Assembly: GCA_036003885.1 (NCBI GenBank)
Contig: DASYSA010000727.1
Span: 1 to 5,490 of the forward strand
DNA length: 5,490 nt
DNA from: DASYSA01 sp036003885
GTDB taxonomy: Bacteria; Acidobacteriota; Blastocatellia; UBA7656
Direction: 5' to 3'
Shown: positions 1-5,465 of the stretch, in pieces
Position numbering within the stretch: position 1 is the stretch's first letter
Layout of the letters: each line of letters opens with the position of its first letter
The notes under the pieces: model-generated
What the model saw: only the letters and a program-made list of their open reading frames with translations
Databases searched by the model: none
Told to the model about the DNA's origin: nothing
Translations under genes and position numbers: made by a program

Positions 1-528
1 GATCATCCAGACGAGTGAGCAGGCTAATACCAGTCCGCCGACAAGCAGGTACGACGCGGCGCGTTCGTGGTTGAGTAACGGGTGCCTTATGATTTCAAGC
101 TTCTCAAGTTCTCTGACGATGCCTTTGGAGTAGCCGCGAACATGCGCCTGCTGCCTCAAGAGCAAAGCGCTCAAGCCGCACACCAAAAGCCACGCGGCGG
201 CCTGCAACGCTAGGTTGGCCTTGCGTCCTCGCGCGAGCAGTGAACAGAACCAGCGTCTCAGAATCGATGCTGAACGTGCTGAAATGCCGATGATCAGGCC
301 GATAACCGCGCCCACCGCCAGGTTCATACTGAGATAGGACGAGAGGATCAACCGTTCCGTGAAAGACTCGAAGACCGGCGTAAGTTGAATGTTAACATCC
401 ACCAACTCGATGAGGCTGAGGAGGAGAACCGCCCCGGCGCCCAGGAGCGCGTAGCTTGCCAACGAAGCAACTATTGCCGGTTTTTCGATTGACTCTGTGT
501 GGACTTGCTCAGTGATAGGAGTCGACAA
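1..528 (-). CDS. Multi-pass membrane protein, N-terminal 176 residues (partial, runs off left edge)
   Basis: The minus strand is open without a stop from a TTG codon at 528-526 to the window edge, giving 176 codons. The start choice rests on an AGGAG-type ribosome binding site 8 nt upstream; an in-frame TAG lies further upstream and no ATG intervenes. The protein begins with a polar stretch of about 17 residues (STPITEQVHTESIEK), then shows four hydrophobic segments near residues 18-42, 65-84, 106-124 and 158-176. Between the third and fourth is a charged, probably amphipathic loop (RGYSKGIVRELEKLEIIRH, about 131-149). I recognise no catalytic motif in this part. Membrane domains like this sometimes precede a sulfatase or other alkaline-phosphatase-type domain in Acidobacteriota, but that part would lie outside the window, so this is only a guess. 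It is transcribed divergently from the phosphohydrolase gene and may share control with it. That it is a real membrane-protein gene is well supported; its function is unknown. Confidence 0.8.
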   Translation of the reverse strand, partial: MSTPITEQVHTESIEKPAIVASLASYALLGAGAVLLLSLIELVDVNIQLTPVFESFTERLILSSYLSMNLAVGAVIGLIIGISARSASILRRWFCSLLARGRKANLALQAAAWLLVCGLSALLLRQQAHVRGYSKGIVRELEKLEIIRHPLLNHERAASYLLVGGLVLACSLVWMI

Positions 529-561
529 TGGGGCTGCTCCTGGAGGGAAAGTCAGATGGGG

Positions 562-591
562 ATACTAATCAGCCACGCGAGTTGCTGTCAA
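562..591 (-). promoter_or_regulatory. Sigma70-like promoter for the leftward membrane-protein gene
   Basis: Read on the minus strand, a perfect TTGACA -35 box (591-586) is followed after 18 bp by TAGTAT (567-562), which matches 4 of 6 bases of the -10 consensus. Transcription would begin around 555, about 25 nt before the TTG start and upstream of its ribosome binding site. The spacing and the position in front of a well-supported start make it plausible; no experimental evidence is available. Confidence 0.5.
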
Positions 592-600
592 ACGGGACAA

Positions 601-649
601 GAATTGGGAATTTCGAATTTCGAATTTCGAAATTCGCAATTCGAAATTC
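601..649. repeat. Intergenic element 1: 42-bp palindrome of six inverted heptamers
   Basis: Positions 608-649 are three copies of GAATTTC followed by three copies of its reverse complement GAAATTC, with one substitution (GCAATTC at 629-642 region, fifth unit 636-642). Folding the sequence about its centre pairs 20 of 21 positions and leaves no spacer. A degenerate extra unit, GAATTGG, sits at 601-607 in the same 7-bp register. The element is far more AT-rich than the flanking genes. It lies between the two divergent promoter-like sites, and the proposed -35 of the rightward promoter falls inside it, so a protein bound to the palindrome or a cruciform could affect both genes. That regulatory role is inference; the repeat structure is seen directly. 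Confidence 0.9.
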
Positions 650-660
650 TTTGCTATAGT
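633..660 (+). promoter_or_regulatory. Extended -10 promoter for the rightward phosphohydrolase gene
   Basis: TATAGT at 655-660 matches 5 of 6 bases of the -10 consensus and is preceded by TGC (652-654), which makes an extended -10 (TGnTATAGT). A weak -35, TTCGCA (633-638, 4 of 6), lies 16 bp upstream inside the heptamer palindrome. Transcription would start near 667, giving a leader of roughly 20 nt before the ATG at 687. It would drive the phosphohydrolase gene and perhaps the two glycosyltransferase genes behind it. Confidence 0.5.
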
Positions 661-686
661 CTTTAACCTGGCTTGAGCTTCCCGAT

Positions 687-2354
687 ATGAGCAATGAACT
701 TCTAGTCATCGGTTTGGACGGGGCCTCCTTCAATGTGCTGGACGGTTTGATCGAGAAGGGTTATCTCCCCAACCTCGCCAGGCTGATCGCAGGCGGCTCG
801 CGTGCGGATCTCGAGACCACCTTTCCTCCGATCACAGCTGTTGCCTGGTCTTCTTTTATGACCGGAAAGAATCCCGGTAAACATGGCATTTTTGAATTTG
901 TAATGCGAGACCGCGGCTCGAAACGAGAACTCGCGGTCAACGCCTCCTTCAGAGAGGGCCGGGCCATTTGGGATTTGCTCGGCGATGCCGGAAAACGCGT
1001 GATCGTTCACAACTTTCCCTGCACCTATCCTCCTCATTCGGTCAACGGTTTGATGATTGCCGACTTTATGACCCCGCGGGGCCGGAGAGACTACACCTTT
1101 CCTGCCGGTCTGCTTGCCGAGCTTGAGGAGAGATTCGGTCCGTACAGGCTGCATCTGTCTCAGACCTACGCCGGCGGCAACGTGGAAGGTGTGTTGAATG
1201 AGTTGAACGATGAGCTTGAATACAAGGCCAGGGTCACCGAGTACCTGATGACCGAGTACGAATGGGACGCGTTCTTTCAGTATTTCTGGGGCACCGATCG
1301 AATCCAACACGAGCTGTGGCATGTCATCGACGAGTCTCATCCTCGACATAAGAAGGAAGAGGCGCGGCTCTATCGCGAGCGCGTCTACGAGTACTTTCAT
1401 CGAGTCGATGAAACGGTCGGCCGCCTTATCGATCTGGCGGGCCCCGAGGCACAGGTATGGGTTGCATCGGACCATGGCTTCGGCCCCGCACACAAGTATT
1501 GCTCACTCAACATCTGGCTGCTTCAGCAGGGTTTTCTCAAACTCAAGCGAGATGCTCTGACAAGGCTCAAACGAGCGATGTTCTCGCTGGGGCTGACTCC
1601 GGAGACGGCGTTCAAGATGGTCAAGAAGATCCCGCTCGCCAGACTGCGTCCCTCCCGCGGAGTAAGCTCGCAGCCAGGCGCCTCGAAACTTCTCAGCACC
1701 GCATTTCTCTCATTCAATGACGTCGACTGGAGCCGGACTCAGGCCTTCTCGAAGGGCAACTATGGACAGATCTATGTGAATCTGAAAGGCCGCGAACCGA
1801 ACGGTGCCGTTGAGGAGAGTGACTATGAGACTGTGTGTGATCGAATAGTGGAGGGTCTCCGAGCTTTGAAGGATCCTGAGAATGGGGGTCCCTGGGTCGG
1901 CACCATCTATCGCCGCGAGGAGATCTACTCCGGGCCGCGGGTCGCTGATGCGCCCGACATCGCGTTACTGCCGGTTGATATGCGTTATCTTCCTCTCGGC
2001 AATGCGGACTTCACGTCCAACAAGTTCATGGTAGATGCGTTTGGCATATCGGGATGCCATCGTATGTACGGCGTCTTGATCGCGCGGGGCGGGCCTGTCA
2101 AACGAGGGTTCAATCTGAAGAATGCAAGCATCTACGACGTCGCCCCGACGATGCTTTATTTGCTCGGCCGCGAAGTGCCTGATGATATGGATGGGCGCGT
2201 CCTCACAGAGATGATTGAAGGAGATTTCCTTGGCGCGAATGCTGTTAGGTTAACGACAGCAGCCGGGGCGATGAAATCAGCCGAAGTGGAGTTTTCGGCT
2301 GAGGATAATGCGGATGTTATCGAACGGCTCAAGAGCCTGGGGTACCTCGGATAG
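687..2354 (+). CDS. Alkaline-phosphatase-superfamily phosphohydrolase / type I phosphodiesterase (COG3379-like)
   Basis: A 555-residue metal-dependent phosphohydrolase of the type I phosphodiesterase/nucleotide pyrophosphatase group. The expected two-metal site is complete: D11 in LDGAS, nucleophile T50 in PPITAVAWSSFMTG, D204 and H208 in GTDRIQHELW, D262-H263 in ASDHGFGP, and H458 in GCHRMYG. The threonine nucleophile argues against a sulfatase, which needs a Cys or Ser converted to formylglycine. YDVAPTMLYLLG (483-494) is the usual late motif of the superfamily, and the protein ends in LKSLGYLG. No signal peptide or membrane segment is visible, so a cytoplasmic location is likely. The ATG at 687 is preferred because it starts just before the first beta strand and an in-frame TAG lies at 657-659; the Shine-Dalgarno is weak. 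Two glycosyltransferase genes follow on the same strand, which suggests cleavage or transfer of a phosphoester on a glycan or lipid-linked sugar. The substrate is unknown. Confidence 0.9.
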   Translation: MSNELLVIGLDGASFNVLDGLIEKGYLPNLARLIAGGSRADLETTFPPITAVAWSSFMTGKNPGKHGIFEFVMRDRGSKRELAVNASFREGRAIWDLLGDAGKRVIVHNFPCTYPPHSVNGLMIADFMTPRGRRDYTFPAGLLAELEERFGPYRLHLSQTYAGGNVEGVLNELNDELEYKARVTEYLMTEYEWDAFFQYFWGTDRIQHELWHVIDESHPRHKKEEARLYRERVYEYFHRVDETVGRLIDLAGPEAQVWVASDHGFGPAHKYCSLNIWLLQQGFLKLKRDALTRLKRAMFSLGLTPETAFKMVKKIPLARLRPSRGVSSQPGASKLLSTAFLSFNDVDWSRTQAFSKGNYGQIYVNLKGREPNGAVEESDYETVCDRIVEGLRALKDPENGGPWVGTIYRREEIYSGPRVADAPDIALLPVDMRYLPLGNADFTSNKFMVDAFGISGCHRMYGVLIARGGPVKRGFNLKNASIYDVAPTMLYLLGREVPDDMDGRVLTEMIEGDFLGANAVRLTTAAGAMKSAEVEFSAEDNADVIERLKSLGYLG

Positions 2355-2494
2355 GTAGTTTTCAGTTTTCAGTTTTCAGTCTTCAGATCTGAGCATCCCT
2401 GGGTGCTCCTGAAAACCAAGAACTAAAACTGGAAACTGGAAACTGGAAACTCGAAACTGAAAACTAAAAACTCGAAACTGAAAACTGAAAACTG
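2355..2494. repeat. Intergenic element 2: inverted AGTTTTC / GAAAACT heptamer arrays with central hairpin
   Basis: The left arm holds four heptamers in register, AGTTTTC three times then AGTCTTC (2357-2384). The right arm holds twelve consecutive 7-bp units, 2411-2494; the last ten follow the pattern (G/A)AAACT(G/C/A) and the first two are degenerate. The outer arms (2357-2379 and 2472-2494 region) are complementary at about 21 of 23 positions. The unique centre contains its own hairpin at 2391-2408, GAGCATC paired with GGTGCTC (one G-T pair) around a loop of about 4 nt. The element starts directly after the phosphohydrolase stop and ends 22 bp before the next ATG. It fills almost the whole gap, and I see no other promoter or terminator there. 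Confidence 0.9.
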
Positions 2495-2516
2495 GCTCGG
2501 CCGCCGAACTCTGTTC

Positions 2517-3989
2517 ATGATCACCCTGGTCGTCGCGACTCTGATCTACTCGCAATTCGAGTTTTGGAGCGTGCCCGAGAGAGGCGATCGAGCAAACTGG
2601 GATTACATGGCGCAGGTCATAGCGCGTGGGGGCGTTCCGTACCGGGACGTCGTGAATATCAAGAGTCCGCTGTCGGCCTACATCGGCGCCGCCGCGATTG
2701 TGGCGACGCGCCCGTTCGGCCTACAGGACGTCCTCGCGATCCGGTCGGTCTACTTTATCCTCGCTGTGTTGACGGTGGGCTTCACCTTTCTTGTCACCGA
2801 TGACTACTTTTCTAGTCGCCTGACCGCCTTACTGGCGGCGACGATAATGCTCACCTTCAACTCCTTTGCGACGTTGAACTGTGGTATTCAACCCAAGACG
2901 GTGATGGTGTTGTTCGGGCTTATGTCGCTTTGGGCCATCAAGCGGGACCGGCCATTTGAGGCGGGCATCTACGGCATGCTGTCGGCGCTGAGCTGGCAGC
3001 CGGGCCTACTGTTTGTAGGAGCCGCGGGACTGGCCTTTTCGCGCTACCTGACCTCCTGGCGTGACCTCAAAGTTGTGAGGTTGCTGGCGGGCGCAGCCCT
3101 TCCGCTGCTGATTCTGGTTATCTATCTCGGAATCGCAGGTGCGCTTAAAGACTTTTTTCTCTGGACGATTCATTTCAACTACTCCGTCTATGGCCCGCGC
3201 GAAGTGAGGCCGCTCTCAGGCTTCTTTTACTGGTTCAACCAGCTGCTCAGCAGACCCTATCGGCACGAGCGCATCTACTTCTATGTTGCAGCGGTGGGCT
3301 TTCTGATCACCCTTGCGAAGGAAGTCTGGGTTGGCGTCCGTAATGGCATCAGGTATTGCCTGGGCGCCGCGCCGCGCCACGCCATATTGATAGCGCCGCT
3401 TGTCTACTACATGTTCTGTATGATCGACATTCAGGGAGGGGCGGATCTGATCCCGCTCCTGCCGTTCGTGGGAATCTTTGCCGCGGTTGCCTTCTCGTTT
3501 GCCGCCGCGGGACTGCTTGCGGCGATTCGGCGACTCAAACCGACGGTCAGCACGAAGCCTCTTGAATACGCCGCCTTTGGGGTTGTGTTGGCCGCGGTGT
3601 TTGTGTTCAGCGTCGCAGATGCCTTCAAGTTTCACCGCGGGTTCCCAACGCTGAAGGATCAGTACGAAGGTGTGAAGGAACTGACCGAGCGGTTGGAGCC
3701 GGGCGACAAGATATTCACACATGGCCAGACGGAGGTACTGGTGCTGTCAGGTCTCACCAACGCGAGCAAGTATTTCTTCCTCGATCGAGGAAAGGACATG
3801 TATTTGAACAAGGTTGAGCCCGGAGGATACGAGGGTTGGTTCGCACGCCTCAAGGCGGAGCGGCCCAGGGTTGTGGCCCTGAGCCGTCTGCGCGCGGTCG
3901 ACCATGGAAAAGATTTCAGACAATGGATGAGCGAGGACTATCAGCGGTATGACGGAACCGTCTTCTCTTTCTACGTCAGGAAAGACTGA
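2517..3989 (+). CDS. Polytopic GT-C-fold glycosyltransferase-like membrane protein
   Basis: A 490-residue integral membrane protein with about eleven hydrophobic segments (by eye near 1-16, 52-68, 74-94, 101-120, 126-141, 150-172, 187-208, 254-271, 288-303, 310-337, 350-369) and a soluble C-terminal tail of about 120 residues. After the first segment comes a loop with acidic residues and the pattern GDRANWDY...ARGGVPYRDVVNIKSPLSAY (D24, D29, Y42-D44, K49, P51). This is typical of the first periplasmic loop of GT-C/GT39-like enzymes, which transfer sugars from polyprenyl-phosphate donors outside the membrane and use an acidic residue there for catalysis. Acceptor and sugar cannot be predicted. 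The ATG at 2517 has no Shine-Dalgarno, and the frame stays open upstream to 2427 through the repeat. The first membrane segment looks short without the preceding WLGRRTLF codons, so the start may be displaced or CTG 2511 may be used. It probably works with the downstream GT9. Confidence 0.8.
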   Translation: MITLVVATLIYSQFEFWSVPERGDRANWDYMAQVIARGGVPYRDVVNIKSPLSAYIGAAAIVATRPFGLQDVLAIRSVYFILAVLTVGFTFLVTDDYFSSRLTALLAATIMLTFNSFATLNCGIQPKTVMVLFGLMSLWAIKRDRPFEAGIYGMLSALSWQPGLLFVGAAGLAFSRYLTSWRDLKVVRLLAGAALPLLILVIYLGIAGALKDFFLWTIHFNYSVYGPREVRPLSGFFYWFNQLLSRPYRHERIYFYVAAVGFLITLAKEVWVGVRNGIRYCLGAAPRHAILIAPLVYYMFCMIDIQGGADLIPLLPFVGIFAAVAFSFAAAGLLAAIRRLKPTVSTKPLEYAAFGVVLAAVFVFSVADAFKFHRGFPTLKDQYEGVKELTERLEPGDKIFTHGQTEVLVLSGLTNASKYFFLDRGKDMYLNKVEPGGYEGWFARLKAERPRVVALSRLRAVDHGKDFRQWMSEDYQRYDGTVFSFYVRKD

Positions 3990-3993
3990 GGAC

Positions 3994-4112
3994 GATTTTG
4001 GATTTTAGATTTTGGATTTTGGATTGACGGAGGTCGAAATTTGCGGGTTACCCTTATCCCGCTAAGATCCTTCAATCGAAAATCCAAAATCTAAAATCCA
4101 AAATCAAAAATT
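3994..4112. repeat. Intergenic element 3: inverted GATTTTG / CAAAATC heptamer arrays, 34-bp arms
   Basis: The left arm is GATTTTG, GATTTTA, GATTTTG, GATTTTG, GATTGAC (3994-4028). The right arm is TTCAATC, GAAAATC, CAAAATC, TAAAATC, CAAAATC (4071-4105) plus a degenerate AAAAATT (4106-4112). The arms at 3994-4027 and 4072-4105 are complementary at 33 of 34 positions, and the variant heptamer (GATTTTA/TAAAATC) sits at the mirrored place in both. The 44-bp centre holds a smaller hairpin, GCGGG (4043-4047) with CCCGC (4058-4062). The element begins 4 bp after the upstream stop and ends 3 bp before the next ATG. Transcribed, it would form a long AU-rich stem between the two glycosyltransferase genes, perhaps an RNase III or other processing site. 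Confidence 0.92.
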
Positions 4113-4115
4113 ACG

Positions 4116-5327
4116 ATGGGTGCCAAACGACTGCTCAAGGAAATAGCGCGGACGCCGGCCGAGTCGGTGATGAAGGTCTATCTGTCGAGTTTGCCGAGCC
4201 TGCCTGCGAGTGAGCTGCGTCATCCAGAGGTCCGGCGCATTCTCGTCTTCGCCTATCATGGCCTCGGTAACTTCATAATGTACACACCAGCGCTCCGAGA
4301 GTTGCGGGCGTGCTATCCCGACGCCCGTATCGATCTTCAAGTGGGTAACGACACCGGATGCGAAGAGGTTCTCGAGGGGTCGGGCCTGTTTGACAACATC
4401 TACAACCTCAGGTATTCGGACGGGATTTTAGCGTGGGTAAAGCGCGCGAGGGAGATCCGCGAGTCTCGCTATGACATGATCATCAACGAGTTTCACAGCC
4501 ATTCCTGGAGGCTTGCGTTGCTGGTTGCAGCGAGTGGGTCTCCCTGGCGGGTTGGACATGTGACCAGCCCGGGTTGGTCGCATCGGTTCAGCCGGTTCAG
4601 TTTCGTCTTTAACGTTCCGGTGGCGATGCGCGAAGACGAGCATGAGGTCGAGCGGTATCTCGATCTTGTTGCCGCGGCCGGGGCAGCGAGGAGATCTCAG
4701 AGTCAGGCGCGACCCTTTATCTACCTGGCCGAAGCTGATCGCGAGTTTGCGCGCAGCTTCTTCAACGCATCGGGCTTGCAGGACGCTCCGACGATAATCG
4801 GGGTGCAGCCCGGAACTTCCCCGACCATGCGCTGGAAGCAGTGGCCCCTCGAGCGATATCGTCAGCTAATCGAGCGGATACTCGGGGAGACGATCGAGGC
4901 CCGCATCGTCTTGTTCGGATCGCCGGCCGAGAAAGAGATGATTGAAGGGCTGGCCAGCGGACTGGGTTCGAGGGTTACTGTGGCGGCCGGCCAGACGACG
5001 GTCAAACAAGTCGCTGCTCTCATAGAGAAGTGCGACATGCTGGTCTGTAACGACAGCGGCCTGATGCACGTAGCTGTTGCGGTCGGCACGCCGGTCGTTG
5101 CTATCTATGGGCCGACTGACATACGGCGAACGGCCCCGCTTGGCGCCGAGCACACAGTCATTCGACACGAGTTGCCGTGCAGCCCTTGCTTCAGGCTTGA
5201 AGGCGATGATCAGATACACCTGTGCCCGCATCACGATTGCCTGATGACTATCACGACCGATGAAGTCTTTCAGGCTGCGGCCAATAAGGCTCCCGGCGCA
5301 AGATCAGAGCTGGTTCGAATTCAATAA
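4116..5327 (+). CDS. Glycosyltransferase family 9 (heptosyltransferase-like) protein
   Basis: A 403-residue GT-B enzyme of the GT9 family, which moves a sugar from a nucleotide donor (ADP-heptose in the best-studied members) to a lipid-linked or LPS-core acceptor at the inner face of the cytoplasmic membrane. Landmarks in order: RRILVFAYHGLGNFIMYTPAL (40-60), the N-terminal Rossmann start; QPG (231-233) and RWKQWP (239-244) with K241; RIVLFGSP (263-270); NDSGLMHVAVAVGTP (312-326) with D313 and H318; YGPT (331-334); and a cysteine set C355, C358, C370, C375, common in this family. The residue matching the proposed catalytic Asp of WaaC is Asn here (N52). The first 37 residues are an extension ahead of the fold. 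ATG 4116 lacks a Shine-Dalgarno and abuts the repeat, with a stop at 4092-4094 upstream; M19 (4170) is a possible alternative. Family assignment is firm; donor and acceptor are unknown, and a true heptosyltransferase role is not shown. Confidence 0.92.
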   Translation: MGAKRLLKEIARTPAESVMKVYLSSLPSLPASELRHPEVRRILVFAYHGLGNFIMYTPALRELRACYPDARIDLQVGNDTGCEEVLEGSGLFDNIYNLRYSDGILAWVKRAREIRESRYDMIINEFHSHSWRLALLVAASGSPWRVGHVTSPGWSHRFSRFSFVFNVPVAMREDEHEVERYLDLVAAAGAARRSQSQARPFIYLAEADREFARSFFNASGLQDAPTIIGVQPGTSPTMRWKQWPLERYRQLIERILGETIEARIVLFGSPAEKEMIEGLASGLGSRVTVAAGQTTVKQVAALIEKCDMLVCNDSGLMHVAVAVGTPVVAIYGPTDIRRTAPLGAEHTVIRHELPCSPCFRLEGDDQIHLCPHHDCLMTITTDEVFQAAANKAPGARSELVRIQ

Positions 5328-5336
5328 TGACCTGAA

Positions 5337-5418
5337 GGGGCGAGCCACGAATTTGCACTAGTTACTCGAATCTACACCGATCATTCGTGATCATTCGCGT
5401 AATTCGTGGCTGGGCCCC
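5337..5418. repeat. Intergenic element 4: inverted AGCCACGAATT / AATTCGTGGCT repeat
   Basis: A perfect 11-bp inverted repeat, AGCCACGAATT (5343-5353) and AATTCGTGGCT (5401-5411), is extended outward by GGGGC (5337-5341) pairing with GCCCC (5414-5418) across a small internal loop. The right half repeats ATTCG at 5383, 5393 and 5402. The centre includes a small hairpin, GATCA-TTCG-TGATC (5379-5392), which has a UUCG tetraloop in RNA. It sits 9 bp after the GT9 stop and could help end or stabilise the transcript, but no U-tract follows, so I do not call it an intrinsic terminator. Unlike the other three elements, its period is not clearly 7. Confidence 0.8.
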
Positions 5419-5426
5419 GGTTTGGC

Positions 5427-5455
5427 TTGATGCGCTTATATCCTGCCGTTAGAAT
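5427..5455 (+). promoter_or_regulatory. Sigma70-like promoter before the right window edge
   Basis: TTGATG (5427-5432, 4 of 6 to the -35 consensus) is followed after exactly 17 bp by TAGAAT (5450-5455, 5 of 6 to the -10 consensus). Transcription would start near 5462. This lies just past element 4 and suggests a new transcription unit starting at the right edge. Confidence 0.45.
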
Positions 5456-5465
5456 CACAAGTTCT

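Noticed and set aside
702..1493. A 263-codon open frame on the minus strand inside the phosphohydrolase gene
   Set aside because: It lies wholly antisense to a gene with clear catalytic motifs, has no recognisable domain or ribosome binding site, and is explained by codon bias of the coding strand.
2391..2408. Central hairpin of element 2 as an intrinsic terminator of the phosphohydrolase gene
   Set aside because: It is followed by CTGAAAACC rather than a T-tract on the plus strand.
2411..2494. Heptamer array as a CRISPR array
   Set aside because: Units are 7 bp and adjacent with no unique spacers, and there are no cas genes.
3216..3722. A 168-codon minus-strand frame inside the GT-C gene
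   Set aside because: The translation is rich in Arg and Gln with no domain, as expected of an antisense shadow; the plus-strand frame has convincing membrane segments.
4041..4068. Promoter-like pair TTGCGG and TAAGAT in the centre of element 3
   Set aside because: Only 3 of 6 and 4 of 6 matches with a 16-bp spacer, and the boxes overlap the inner hairpin; too weak to list as a promoter.
601..4112. Heptamer elements as insertion sequences or MITEs
   Set aside because: No transposase, no target-site duplications that I can see, and the three heptamer elements do not share a common sequence.
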